A stretch of DNA of 55,445 nt, from the NCBI GenBank assembly GCA_030698405.1, contig JAUYMU010000080.1, positions 1 through 55,445 on the forward strand, written 5' to 3'. The first letter of the stretch is position 1, and each line of letters begins with the position of its first letter. Under the pieces are notes generated by a model. That model saw nothing but the letters and a program-made list of their open reading frames with translations, searched no databases and was not told where the DNA came from. Source of the DNA: Bacteroidota bacterium (GTDB lineage: Bacteria; Bacteroidota; Bacteroidia; Bacteroidales; Prolixibacteraceae). Below are positions 1 through 6,430 of this stretch, in pieces. Both the position numbers and the translations under genes were made by a program.

Positions 1-175
1 AAAGAATACCTCCGACCCAAAATGCAACTTCGCCGACTACAAAAAGTACGGTTGACAGGGTGATTTTGGTACTGCTTTCAAGATCCGTAAATGGCACAAC
101 AGGAATGGACAGAAATGCGATAACGCATACAATGAGGAGAACTATTCCGAGTTTAAATTTCCATGTTTTTTGCAT
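1..175 (-). CDS. transporter-suffix-domain membrane protein, N-terminal part (cut by window edge)
   Basis: Reading down from an ATG at 175, 58 codons stay open to the window edge. The peptide begins MQKTWKFKLGIVLL and has one hydrophobic helix (about residues 8-28), a short polar stretch (VPFTDLESSTK) and a second hydrophobic segment ending FWVGGIL. This pattern matches the small two-helix proteins annotated as transporter suffix domain proteins, recalled from family knowledge and not searched. It lies downstream of and on the same strand as the M28 peptidase and could be the last gene of that transcript. The C-terminus is outside the window. Confidence 0.6.
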   Translation of the reverse strand, partial: MQKTWKFKLGIVLLIVCVIAFLSIPVVPFTDLESSTKITLSTVLFVVGEVAFWVGGIL

Positions 176-202
176 AAAGTCAGGATTGTTGGTGTTGTTT
201 TA

Positions 203-274
203 CTAGACTTTAAACAGTTGAGACTTGATCAGGTTTCCTTCAGCGAAGGAAATTTTGCCGTTGTCAATTTTCAT
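203..274 (-). CDS. possible 23-aa peptide overlapping the M28 peptidase stop
   Basis: An ATG at 274 overlaps the TGA of the upstream peptidase gene (ATGA), a layout typical of translational coupling. The frame reads MKIDNGKISFAEGNLIKSQL and ends three residues later at TAG (203-205). No family is recognised. It could be a real small gene, or the start of a longer gene that was truncated. Only the coupling geometry and a plausible composition support it. Confidence 0.25.
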   Translation of the reverse strand: MKIDNGKISFAEGNLIKSQLFKV

Positions 275-1752
275 TTTGCTTCAATTGTTTGATCATTTGC
301 CAATTCAAGAACTCCAAGGTAAAGTAGTTTGGCTGCATCTTCCATAATTTCGGGAGTCAGTGCGTCCGTATTATCAAGCGGATGGTGATAGTAAACCGGT
401 TTCACGGTTCCGGTTGTCCATAAACTGAGCGTTCGGTAGCCGGCCTTATCAAATACAGCGGCATCGGTTCGTGGCCGTCCATAATTGATGCGTGCTTCGT
501 TGCTGCTTAAATCGCGGTGCAGGTATTTTTCATTGCTTTCGGCAAACGGACGAAACAGCTCCGGGTAAGTTTTTCCGTTTGAAAGATGAAAGCCGGTTCC
601 GTTGCCCACCATGTCGAGGTTGATCATGCAAAGCACCTTCTCTTTCGGCCAAACGGGCGATTCCACACTTTTTGTACTTCCGTAGAGGCCACATTCTTCG
701 CCACCAAAAAAAATGAAAATAATGGTTCTGGCCGGTTTTACTCCTGAAGTTGCCAGCGCCCTGGCGGCAGCCAGAATATCAATCGAGCCGGAAGCATTGT
801 CGAGTGCGCCGGGAAACAAGCAACCCGGACTTCCGACCCCATCGAGGTGAGCGCCCAAAATGATGGCTTCAGCTTTCAGTTTCGGATCCGATCCTTCAAT
901 CATTCCAACTACATTGCACGATCGGCTGTCGGGAAAATGTTTGGTTGAAGCTGAAATCTGAACTTTTTTGTTCAGCGCAAAGGAGTTCGGCTGAATACTT
1001 TTTTTAATTGCAGTGCTGGTTTCAGAATATTTCAGGCCGGTTCCATCAAATAACTCTTCGGCTACCGGTTCACCGATGTGGGCATATACAAAACCTTCGA
1101 GGTACAAAGTATTCGGGTTGGCAATTTTGCTGACATACAGTAATCCTGCAGCTCCAAGTTCTTTGGCCCGCTGGAATTTGTAACGATGATAACTGTATTT
1201 TTCCCATTTTTTCAAGGTGCTGTCGTTGCCGTTGTATGGCAGGCCGGTTTCCATCAGCAGAATCTTGCCTTTTATATCCACATTTTTATAATCGTCGTAA
1301 CCCAATTCGGGTGCCGAAATTCCAAACCCCACATAAACTACTTCTCCTGAAACGGTTCCTGAAGCTGAGTTGGAGCCGGGAAAATAGTCGTCAGGAAATT
1401 TATATTCTTTGCGTTGATTGCTCAAACCGGACATTAATGTGACGCTGCCGGGATTGAGTACATCACTGTATGCATTGGGGAAATACTGCAAATAAGTACC
1501 ATCGTTCAGTCCGGGTTTAACTCCGGCCTCTTTGAGCTGATCGGCTATCCATTGTGCTGCAGCCTGATAGCCCGGCGAACCCGACAAACGTCCGCCATAT
1601 TTTGCAGAACTCAATTCAGCGGCATCGTTCAGTAAATCGTGGCTCGATATGGAATGAAAGGTTTTTATGATTGCTTTCTCCTGATCTTGCGGATAGGCAT
1701 TCAAAACAAACAAACAAAGAGAAAGCAGCGGCAAATATTTTATGACCATCAT
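271..1752 (-). CDS. exported M28-family aminopeptidase with PA domain
   Basis: A 493-residue zinc peptidase. A signal peptide (about residues 1-22, hydrophobic core LLSLCLFVLNAY) indicates export to the periplasm or outer surface. A protease-associated (PA) domain lies at roughly 134-240. The M28 catalytic domain follows, with the family's metal ligands visible: His302 (GAHLDG), Asp318 (ALDNASG), the Glu352-Glu353 pair (GGEECG), Asp380 (NLDMVG) and His457 (YYHHPLD). All expected residues are present, so it should be active on peptides, probably removing N-terminal residues. The gene begins 3 bp after the stop of the AbgT transporter on the same strand, so the two are probably co-transcribed. 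Exact substrate is not deducible; the pairing suggests extracellular peptide or aminobenzoyl-peptide cleavage coupled to uptake. Confidence 0.9.
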   Translation of the reverse strand: MMVIKYLPLLSLCLFVLNAYPQDQEKAIIKTFHSISSHDLLNDAAELSSAKYGGRLSGSPGYQAAAQWIADQLKEAGVKPGLNDGTYLQYFPNAYSDVLNPGSVTLMSGLSNQRKEYKFPDDYFPGSNSASGTVSGEVVYVGFGISAPELGYDDYKNVDIKGKILLMETGLPYNGNDSTLKKWEKYSYHRYKFQRAKELGAAGLLYVSKIANPNTLYLEGFVYAHIGEPVAEELFDGTGLKYSETSTAIKKSIQPNSFALNKKVQISASTKHFPDSRSCNVVGMIEGSDPKLKAEAIILGAHLDGVGSPGCLFPGALDNASGSIDILAAARALATSGVKPARTIIFIFFGGEECGLYGSTKSVESPVWPKEKVLCMINLDMVGNGTGFHLSNGKTYPELFRPFAESNEKYLHRDLSSNEARINYGRPRTDAAVFDKAGYRTLSLWTTGTVKPVYYHHPLDNTDALTPEIMEDAAKLLYLGVLELANDQTIEAK

Positions 1753-1755
1753 CCG

Positions 1756-3279
1756 TTATTTTGTGTAATACAACCCGGCATCGGGGCCCAGTGGGATTCC
1801 AGCCCAAATCCAGATAATCAGCAATATCGTCCAAACGATAAAGAATGCGATTGAATATGGCATCATGGTGGCTATCAATGTTCCGATTCCCGATTTGTCG
1901 TCATATTTTTGGTAATAGACAATAATAAGGGCGAAAAAGCTCATCATTGGCGAGATTACATTGGTTACACTGTCGCCTATTCTGAAAACTGCCTGCGAAA
2001 GTTCGGGCGAATAACCCAAAAGCATAAACATTGGAATGAAAACCGGGCCCATAATGGCCCATTTTGCGGAGGCGCTTCCCATAAACATGTTGATGATTCC
2101 TGAGAATACCACAAACAGTAGGACAAGTGGTATCAGTCCCATTTCAGTACTCTGAAGAAATGCTGCTCCTTTAATGGCGATTAAAATTCCGAGGTTGCTC
2201 CATTTGAACCAGGCAACAAACTGGGCTGCAAAAAATACCAAAACCAGAAATGAAACAAGGCTTTTAAAGCTGGTATTCATTCCATTGATTACATCTTCGT
2301 GCTTTTTGAAAGTACCGGCAATGTAGCCATAAATGATACCCGAAATGCTGGCAACAATGAACAGAACCGCAATAAAACCTTTTAGCAGCGGTGAATGCAG
2401 CACGGTATTGTCGGCGCCCCTGAAAAATCCGTGGTCGGGTATTAATCCGGCGGCAAATATGATTGTCCAGATTAACATTGTAAAAAGTACCCATTTAAGT
2501 CCTTTGTTTTCGGCTGGTAAAAGCTGCGAAATTTCTTCCTGCTCTACGGTTCCGGTGTATTTTCCCAGTCGCGGTTCCACCCAGGCCTTTGTTACCCAGG
2601 TTCCGGCAAATGCAATAACAAAGGTTGAGGCTGCCATGAAATAGTAATTGGCAGTAGGCATCACATAATATTCAGGGTCGATTATTCGTGCTGCTTCCGT
2701 AGATAAACCTGCCAGTAAGGGGTCGATTGTACCAATCAGCAAATTGGCGCTGAATCCGCCACTTACACCAGCAAATGCTGCCGACATACCTGCAATTGGA
2801 TGCCGCCCCAAAGAATGAAATATTATCCCTGCCATGGGAATGATGAGGATATAACCCAAGTCAGAAGCCGTATTGGATAGAATTCCGGCAAAAACGATCA
2901 TGAAAGTGACTGAGTTTTTTGGGGCCTTCAGCAGCAAGGCATTGATGGCTGCTTTTATTAAACCGCTGCTTTCGGCAACTCCTATTCCCAGCAATGCCAC
3001 CATTACAATTCCCAAAGGTGCAAAGCCGGTATAGTTGTTCACCATTTCGAGGATTATCCGGTGAAGGCCTTCTTTCGAAATAAGGTTAACTGCACTTACC
3101 GTTTCGCCCGTAGCAGGATTTATACCTCCCCATTGCAAATAATATCCTATAGCAGAAAATGCAAGTGTGATGAGAGCGAATATGCCAAACAGGGCGGCAG
3201 GATGGGGCAGGGCGTTTCCACCCTTTTCAACCGCATTAAAAAATCTTGTACTTAATTTATTGATGATTGATTTCGCCAT
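1756..3279 (-). CDS. abgT: AbgT-family transporter
   Basis: A 507-residue integral membrane protein with about a dozen hydrophobic segments. It has the AbgT family's overall look: an N-terminal cytoplasmic stretch (KGGNALPHPAALFG), glycine/serine-rich re-entrant regions (SNTASDLGYI; GFSANLLIGTIDPLLAG) and a C-terminal region with MGSASAKWA and GDSVTNVISPMM. Characterised members import p-aminobenzoyl-glutamate, and some export sulfonamides; which applies here cannot be read from sequence. Length matches the family (about 500-520). The gene sits between an M28 peptidase (3 bp downstream) and a GNAT-nitrilase gene (18 bp upstream), indicating an operon for handling an amide- or peptide-linked compound. 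The short symbol follows the family name, not proven function. Confidence 0.88.
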   Translation of the reverse strand: MAKSIINKLSTRFFNAVEKGGNALPHPAALFGIFALITLAFSAIGYYLQWGGINPATGETVSAVNLISKEGLHRIILEMVNNYTGFAPLGIVMVALLGIGVAESSGLIKAAINALLLKAPKNSVTFMIVFAGILSNTASDLGYILIIPMAGIIFHSLGRHPIAGMSAAFAGVSGGFSANLLIGTIDPLLAGLSTEAARIIDPEYYVMPTANYYFMAASTFVIAFAGTWVTKAWVEPRLGKYTGTVEQEEISQLLPAENKGLKWVLFTMLIWTIIFAAGLIPDHGFFRGADNTVLHSPLLKGFIAVLFIVASISGIIYGYIAGTFKKHEDVINGMNTSFKSLVSFLVLVFFAAQFVAWFKWSNLGILIAIKGAAFLQSTEMGLIPLVLLFVVFSGIINMFMGSASAKWAIMGPVFIPMFMLLGYSPELSQAVFRIGDSVTNVISPMMSFFALIIVYYQKYDDKSGIGTLIATMMPYSIAFFIVWTILLIIWIWAGIPLGPDAGLYYTK

Positions 3280-3297
3280 TTACAAAACAGTTTTTTT

Positions 3298-4830
3298 TTA
3301 TCCTTCCTTTTTATTCAGTTTATAGATGTCATTTCTTCTGTCTTTAAGGTTTCTAACACTTCCAAATTGATTTAGTTCTCTCAGCAAGTCAATATCAACA
3401 TCCGAAATTAAAATCATTTCAGTATTGGGTGTGGCCTCAGCTTTAATTCCGTTCGTCGGAAATGAAAAGTCACAAGGTGTAAAAACCATCGATTGGGCAA
3501 ACTGAATGTCCATGTTGTGAACTTTGGGTAAATTGCCAACACTTCCGGCAATGGCCACATAACACTCGTTTTCGATGGCCCGGGCCTGCGAACAATGCCG
3601 TACCCTTGAATATCCGTTTTGTGTGTCGGTTAAAAATGGGACAAACAGTATATCCATTCCTTCATCAGCCAATAACCTGCTTAACTCCGGAAATTCAGAA
3701 TCATAACAAATCAGTATGCCAATTTTGCCACAATCGGTATCAAATGTTCTTATTTCCGTTCCACCAACCATTCCCCAAATTTTAGCCTCATCAGGTGTAA
3801 TATGAAGTTTTTCATACCGTTCAACTGTTCCGTCTCTTTTGCACAAATAGCCTACATTGTAAAGCTTTCCGCCAACCAGTTCGGGCATACTTCCGGCAAT
3901 AATATTGATGTTGTACGAAATGGAAAACTCCGAAAATTTCCGGACGATGGGATCAGTATATTTTGCCAATTCCCTGATGGCATCGGCTTCGCTTAAGTGA
4001 TTGTAATCTGCCATTAACGGGGCATTAAAAAACTCAGGAAACAGTGCAAAATCTGCGCGGTAACCCGAAACGGCATCAATAAAAAACTCTGCCTGCTGCA
4101 TTACATCCTCCAAATCTTTGTAAGGCCGCATCTGCCATTGAATGAGCCCAAGCCGCACTACCTTTTTAGCAGTTCTGGGTTTGCTGCTTTTACTTTCATA
4201 ATAAATATTGTTCCACTCCAATAATACAGCAAATTCGTTCGATGCCGGATCGCCTTCCAGGTATCCTTTTAATATCCTTGTAGGGTGAAAGTCATTCGAA
4301 ATCTGGAAACTTAAAACCTGATCGTGCAGTTCTTTTCTTTTTACCTTTTCAATGTATTCCTTGGCTGAAAACTCACTGGCATAGTTGTGATAATTAGGAA
4401 TTCTTCCCCCGAATACAATTCTTTCGAGATTTAATTTCTCGCACAATTCCTTTCTGTAATCATACAATCTTCGGGCTAACCTAAGCCCCCTGTATTCTGG
4501 TTTGATAAACACATCTATCCCGTACAAAACATTTCCTTTTGCTGAATGTGTGTTGAATGTGTAGTTTCCGGTTATTTCTTTGTAGGTATGATTATCTGAA
4601 AATTTTTCATATTGAACAATTATAGATAGCGCACACCCTGCAATCATTCCATTGATTTTAATTACAACCTGACCTTCCTTGAATTTTGCTATCAGTGTTT
4701 TTATTTGGTTCTCTTTCCAATACGAATCAGGCAAATTCCTGTATGATGACTCCATGGCTGTTTTCAATTCCTGATAATCATCAAGGGTTAAAAAGCTGAG
4801 CTCTACGTTTTCTATTTCTTCCTTCTTCAT
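3298..4830 (-). CDS. GNAT acetyltransferase - carbon-nitrogen hydrolase fusion
   Basis: A 510-residue two-domain cytoplasmic enzyme. Residues about 8-215 form a GNAT N-acetyltransferase fold with the acetyl-CoA-binding A motif near 114-124 (RGLRLARRLYD). Residues about 225-505 form a nitrilase-superfamily (carbon-nitrogen hydrolase) domain. Its triad is visible: Glu266 in FPEFF, Lys341 in EKLHIT and Cys375 in ILICYDSEFPE. Both halves appear intact. This fusion is a known architecture in Bacteroidota and proteobacteria; the physiological substrate of such fusions is not established to my knowledge. It is the first gene of a minus-strand run with AbgT (18 bp gap) and the M28 peptidase, which suggests amide hydrolysis linked to the imported compound. 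A TAnnTTTG-type box (TATCTTTG, 4884-4891, minus strand) lies about 54 bp upstream of the ATG. Confidence 0.88.
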   Translation of the reverse strand: MKKEEIENVELSFLTLDDYQELKTAMESSYRNLPDSYWKENQIKTLIAKFKEGQVVIKINGMIAGCALSIIVQYEKFSDNHTYKEITGNYTFNTHSAKGNVLYGIDVFIKPEYRGLRLARRLYDYRKELCEKLNLERIVFGGRIPNYHNYASEFSAKEYIEKVKRKELHDQVLSFQISNDFHPTRILKGYLEGDPASNEFAVLLEWNNIYYESKSSKPRTAKKVVRLGLIQWQMRPYKDLEDVMQQAEFFIDAVSGYRADFALFPEFFNAPLMADYNHLSEADAIRELAKYTDPIVRKFSEFSISYNINIIAGSMPELVGGKLYNVGYLCKRDGTVERYEKLHITPDEAKIWGMVGGTEIRTFDTDCGKIGILICYDSEFPELSRLLADEGMDILFVPFLTDTQNGYSRVRHCSQARAIENECYVAIAGSVGNLPKVHNMDIQFAQSMVFTPCDFSFPTNGIKAEATPNTEMILISDVDIDLLRELNQFGSVRNLKDRRNDIYKLNKKEG

Positions 4831-4883
4831 CTCTGTTTACTTTAACATCCACCCTGCAAATGCCTTGTGTGCAAATTGAGCGG

Positions 4884-4891
4884 CAAAGATA
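4884..4891 (-). promoter_or_regulatory. Bacteroidota -7 box upstream of the GNAT-nitrilase operon
   Basis: The minus strand reads TATCTTTG, an exact match to the Bacteroidota -7 consensus TAnnTTTG, 53 bp upstream of the start at 4830. No clear -33 TTTG is seen at the usual 19-21 bp. Probable promoter of the three-gene operon. Confidence 0.45.
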
Positions 4892-4909
4892 ACCAAGTTC
4901 TTTTAATAA

Positions 4910-5128
4910 AAATGTGGAAGACCTGTTTGCGGAGTCGGTGAAATTCTCAACCAGGAAATAAACATCGAAACCGTTAGCCACAACCGACACGCAGGAGAAA
5001 AAGCCATGTTCTCGATGGGCACCATGCCCTGCACGCTTGGGCAGATTGAAAATGCCATTGAAGAAATCAGGAGCGAAAAACCCGGGATGTTATTAAGTGA
5101 ACCGAAGATTATGCCTATTTTATATTGA
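4910..5128 (+). pseudogene. 3' remnant of an ACT-like domain gene
   Basis: After a TAA at 4907-4909 the plus strand is open for 72 codons with no plausible start at its head. The translation carries an ACT-like pattern: VGEILNQEINIETVSHNRH, then KAMFSMGTMPC, and a final helix LGQIENAIEEI before the tail LLSEPKIMPILY. The beta-alpha-beta layout with INIETVSHNRH resembles the C-terminal regulatory ACT domains of amino-acid biosynthetic enzymes (for example homoserine dehydrogenase), but the parent enzyme is uncertain. Only the last part of a gene is present; the catalytic body is absent and the preceding bases are the promoter zone of the divergent operon. The hairpin at 5155-5190 lies 26 bp after its stop, where that gene's terminator would be. 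This is an orphaned gene end. Confidence 0.6.
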
Positions 5129-5134
5129 AAAATG

Positions 5135-5190
5135 GGTTTGCGTTTTATTACAAAAAACAAGGCGATCGTTGGAGGATGATCGCCTTGTTT
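5135..5190. repeat. 55-bp direct repeat, copy 1 (contains a terminator hairpin)
   Basis: The segment from GGGTTTGCG through the hairpin to CCTTGTTT recurs at 6348-6403 with only a few differences. The two copies are in direct orientation and bracket the TA-like gene block between them. Confidence 0.8.
5155..5190 (+). terminator. terminator hairpin, copy 1
   Basis: A perfect 13-bp stem (5155-5167 with 5178-5190, GATCGCCTTGTTT on the 3' side) encloses a 10-nt loop. The stem ends in T-rich sequence on the plus strand and A-rich on the other, so it may act in both directions. On the plus strand it follows the ACT remnant; on the minus strand it follows the 74-aa gene. Confidence 0.7.
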
Positions 5191-5214
5191 GGTTTTAGTG
5201 ACTTTTGCAGGTGC

Positions 5215-5439
5215 CTATTTCGAAATTTCAAACGAATTTCGAACACGAACATATTTTCTTTTAACCTTTGTATCAAGGTTCGATTGTTCCTTTTTTTCGA
5301 TGTTTGGAAAATCCTTTTCAATAAACTCCAATTTAAAATCATCAGGCAGATTTTCCGCAAGAACAGGATTGTCAATTAAATGATTAACAAAATCGAACGT
5401 TAGTCCAATGTTTCTTTCAACAGTTTCCTTATTTGTCAT
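5215..5439 (-). CDS. small conserved hypothetical protein (DUF5647-like)
   Basis: A 74-residue soluble protein with ATG start at 5439. The N-terminal half reads ERNIGLTFDFVNHLIDNPVL followed by ENLPDDFKLEFIEKDFPN; this layout (helix, PDD, short strand) resembles DUF5647-type small proteins, from memory. The C-terminus is strongly basic (KVKRKYVRVRN). It starts 3 bp after the upstream hypothetical ORF and ends just before the terminator hairpin of repeat copy 1, so it is the last gene of the TA-like block. Role unknown; partner of a toxin or a small regulator are both possible. Confidence 0.55.
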   Translation of the reverse strand: MTNKETVERNIGLTFDFVNHLIDNPVLAENLPDDFKLEFIEKDFPNIEKKEQSNLDTKVKRKYVRVRNSFEISK

Positions 5440-5442
5440 AGC

Positions 5443-5625
5443 TTATCGTTTTTTTGTCTTTTTAATAAACCTTTCTTTGTACCATTCCCACCGATCTTTC
5501 AAATCCTGTTCAGCATATTTGGAAGCGCTTTTCAAATTGTCAATGGCAATCTCTTGTTTTTCTTTATCCCCATTAGGCATTAAAACGTCCCTATGAAAAA
5601 AACCATGAGCACAATCATTGAACAA
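5443..5625 (-). CDS. hypothetical small protein, possibly truncated
   Basis: An open frame of 60 codons from a TTG at 5625, or 46 codons from an ATG at 5580 (MPNGDKEKQEIAIDNLKSA). The sequence is charged and helical (KYAEQDLKDRWEWYKERF) with a lysine-rich end. The frame remains open upstream to about 5697, overlapping the 51-aa antitoxin gene, and that upstream stretch still looks protein-like (KAEFLILKNSRFQLFNDCAH) although it holds no ATG. This suggests a gene that lost its 5' end to the neighbouring module. It lies 3 bp upstream of the 74-aa gene. No family is recognised. Confidence 0.4.
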   Translation of the reverse strand: MFNDCAHGFFHRDVLMPNGDKEKQEIAIDNLKSASKYAEQDLKDRWEWYKERFIKKTKKR

Positions 5626-5648
5626 TTGAAACCTACTGTTTTTTAGTA

Positions 5649-5804
5649 TTAAGAACTCGGCCTTATTGAGTTTTCCAGCTTTTTCTTTCTGAAATATTCA
5701 ACGATTTCCTCTTTTGACATTTTGGAAAGTTTTTCGCTCAATTTATCCCGCTGTGCGCGCATGAATTTTACAGCATCGAACGTTTTCTCAGTTGTTGTCT
5801 TCAT
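5649..5804 (-). CDS. 51-aa antitoxin-like protein overlapping a PIN toxin gene
   Basis: A 51-residue ORF from ATG 5804 to TAA 5649, overlapping the last 17 nt of the PIN-domain gene in another frame. The protein (start MKTTTEKTFDAVKFMRAQRD, later MSKEEIVEYFRKKK) is short, charged and mostly helical, as expected of an antitoxin that wraps a PIN toxin. I recall similar small proteins beside PIN genes in Bacteroidota. The gene order is toxin first, antitoxin second, with overlap ensuring coupled translation. It is the most likely partner of the upstream PIN protein. Confidence 0.65.
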   Translation of the reverse strand: MKTTTEKTFDAVKFMRAQRDKLSEKLSKMSKEEIVEYFRKKKLENSIRPSS

Positions 5805-6255
5805 AAGTCATAAAATCTCTTGGTGAACGTATTTCTAATTCCTTGTACCCATTTTTGATATTAATTGCATTGTACCCGCGTATTCGCTGGACGTTTACAA
5901 TGTGTTTGAAATTCCAGCTAATCAAATAATCTGCATGATTAATTGTTGCGAGGGCAATATGCAAGCAGTCGGCAAAACTGGTTTGTCCAACAACTTTCTC
6001 CTCGATGTATTGAGTTGCCAATTCAACTGCCTCGTTGTTGGGTTCCATGAATTCTGTGTTTTCAGCCTTCAAACTTGTTACAAGTTTTTTTACGTGCTCC
6101 GGAGCAGAATTCAGTTCTTCTTGTGTCACTGCAGAAAATAATAGTTTAAATTCTCCTTTTTGAAGTCGCTCGAAAAGTGGTCTGGTGAATTCAGAAAATT
6201 CCTCATCGAAGAAACCACCAAAAACTGAAGTGTCAATATATATTCTCTGTTTCAT
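5788..6255 (-). CDS. PIN-domain ribonuclease, probable VapC-type toxin
   Basis: A 155-residue PIN-domain protein if started at the ATG at 6255 (MKQRIYIDTSVFGG), which places the first catalytic acid at Asp8 as usual; an upstream non-ATG start would add six residues with no purpose. Further acidic positions follow, and near the C-terminus the pattern FADCLHIALATINHADYL gives the conserved Asp of the active site, then SWNFKHIVN, typical of this subgroup. PIN toxins cleave RNA. The 51-aa antitoxin-like gene overlaps its 3' end by 17 nt. Nothing appears missing, so the toxin may be functional. Confidence 0.8.
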   Translation of the reverse strand: MKQRIYIDTSVFGGFFDEEFSEFTRPLFERLQKGEFKLLFSAVTQEELNSAPEHVKKLVTSLKAENTEFMEPNNEAVELATQYIEEKVVGQTSFADCLHIALATINHADYLISWNFKHIVNVQRIRGYNAINIKNGYKELEIRSPRDFMTYEDNN

Positions 6256-6347
6256 GGAATAAAGATAAAGCAAATCTCTGGAATGTGATTAGGGCTTGGG
6301 TAATAACACTTATTTTAAATTGTTATCAATGCAGAGTCCGGCTTACA

Positions 6348-6403
6348 GGTTTGAGTTTTATTACAAAAAACAAGGCGATCGTTGGAGGAGGATCGCCTTG
6401 TTT
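6348..6403. repeat. 55-bp direct repeat, copy 2 (contains a terminator hairpin)
   Basis: Second copy of the repeat at 5135-5190, 1,213 bp away, in the same orientation. The segment TTTTATTAC followed by the hairpin is nearly identical; the loop differs only in its last base. Confidence 0.8.
6368..6403 (-). terminator. terminator hairpin, copy 2, downstream of the blaR1-like gene
   Basis: Perfect 13-bp stem (6368-6380 with 6391-6403) around a 10-nt loop, identical in stem to copy 1. It lies 28 bp past the stop of the minus-strand blaR1-like gene and on that strand is followed by a run of six T, so it probably terminates the blaIR transcript. Confidence 0.7.
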
Positions 6404-6430
6404 CTTGTATAAGTTTTTCGGGTTATTGAA

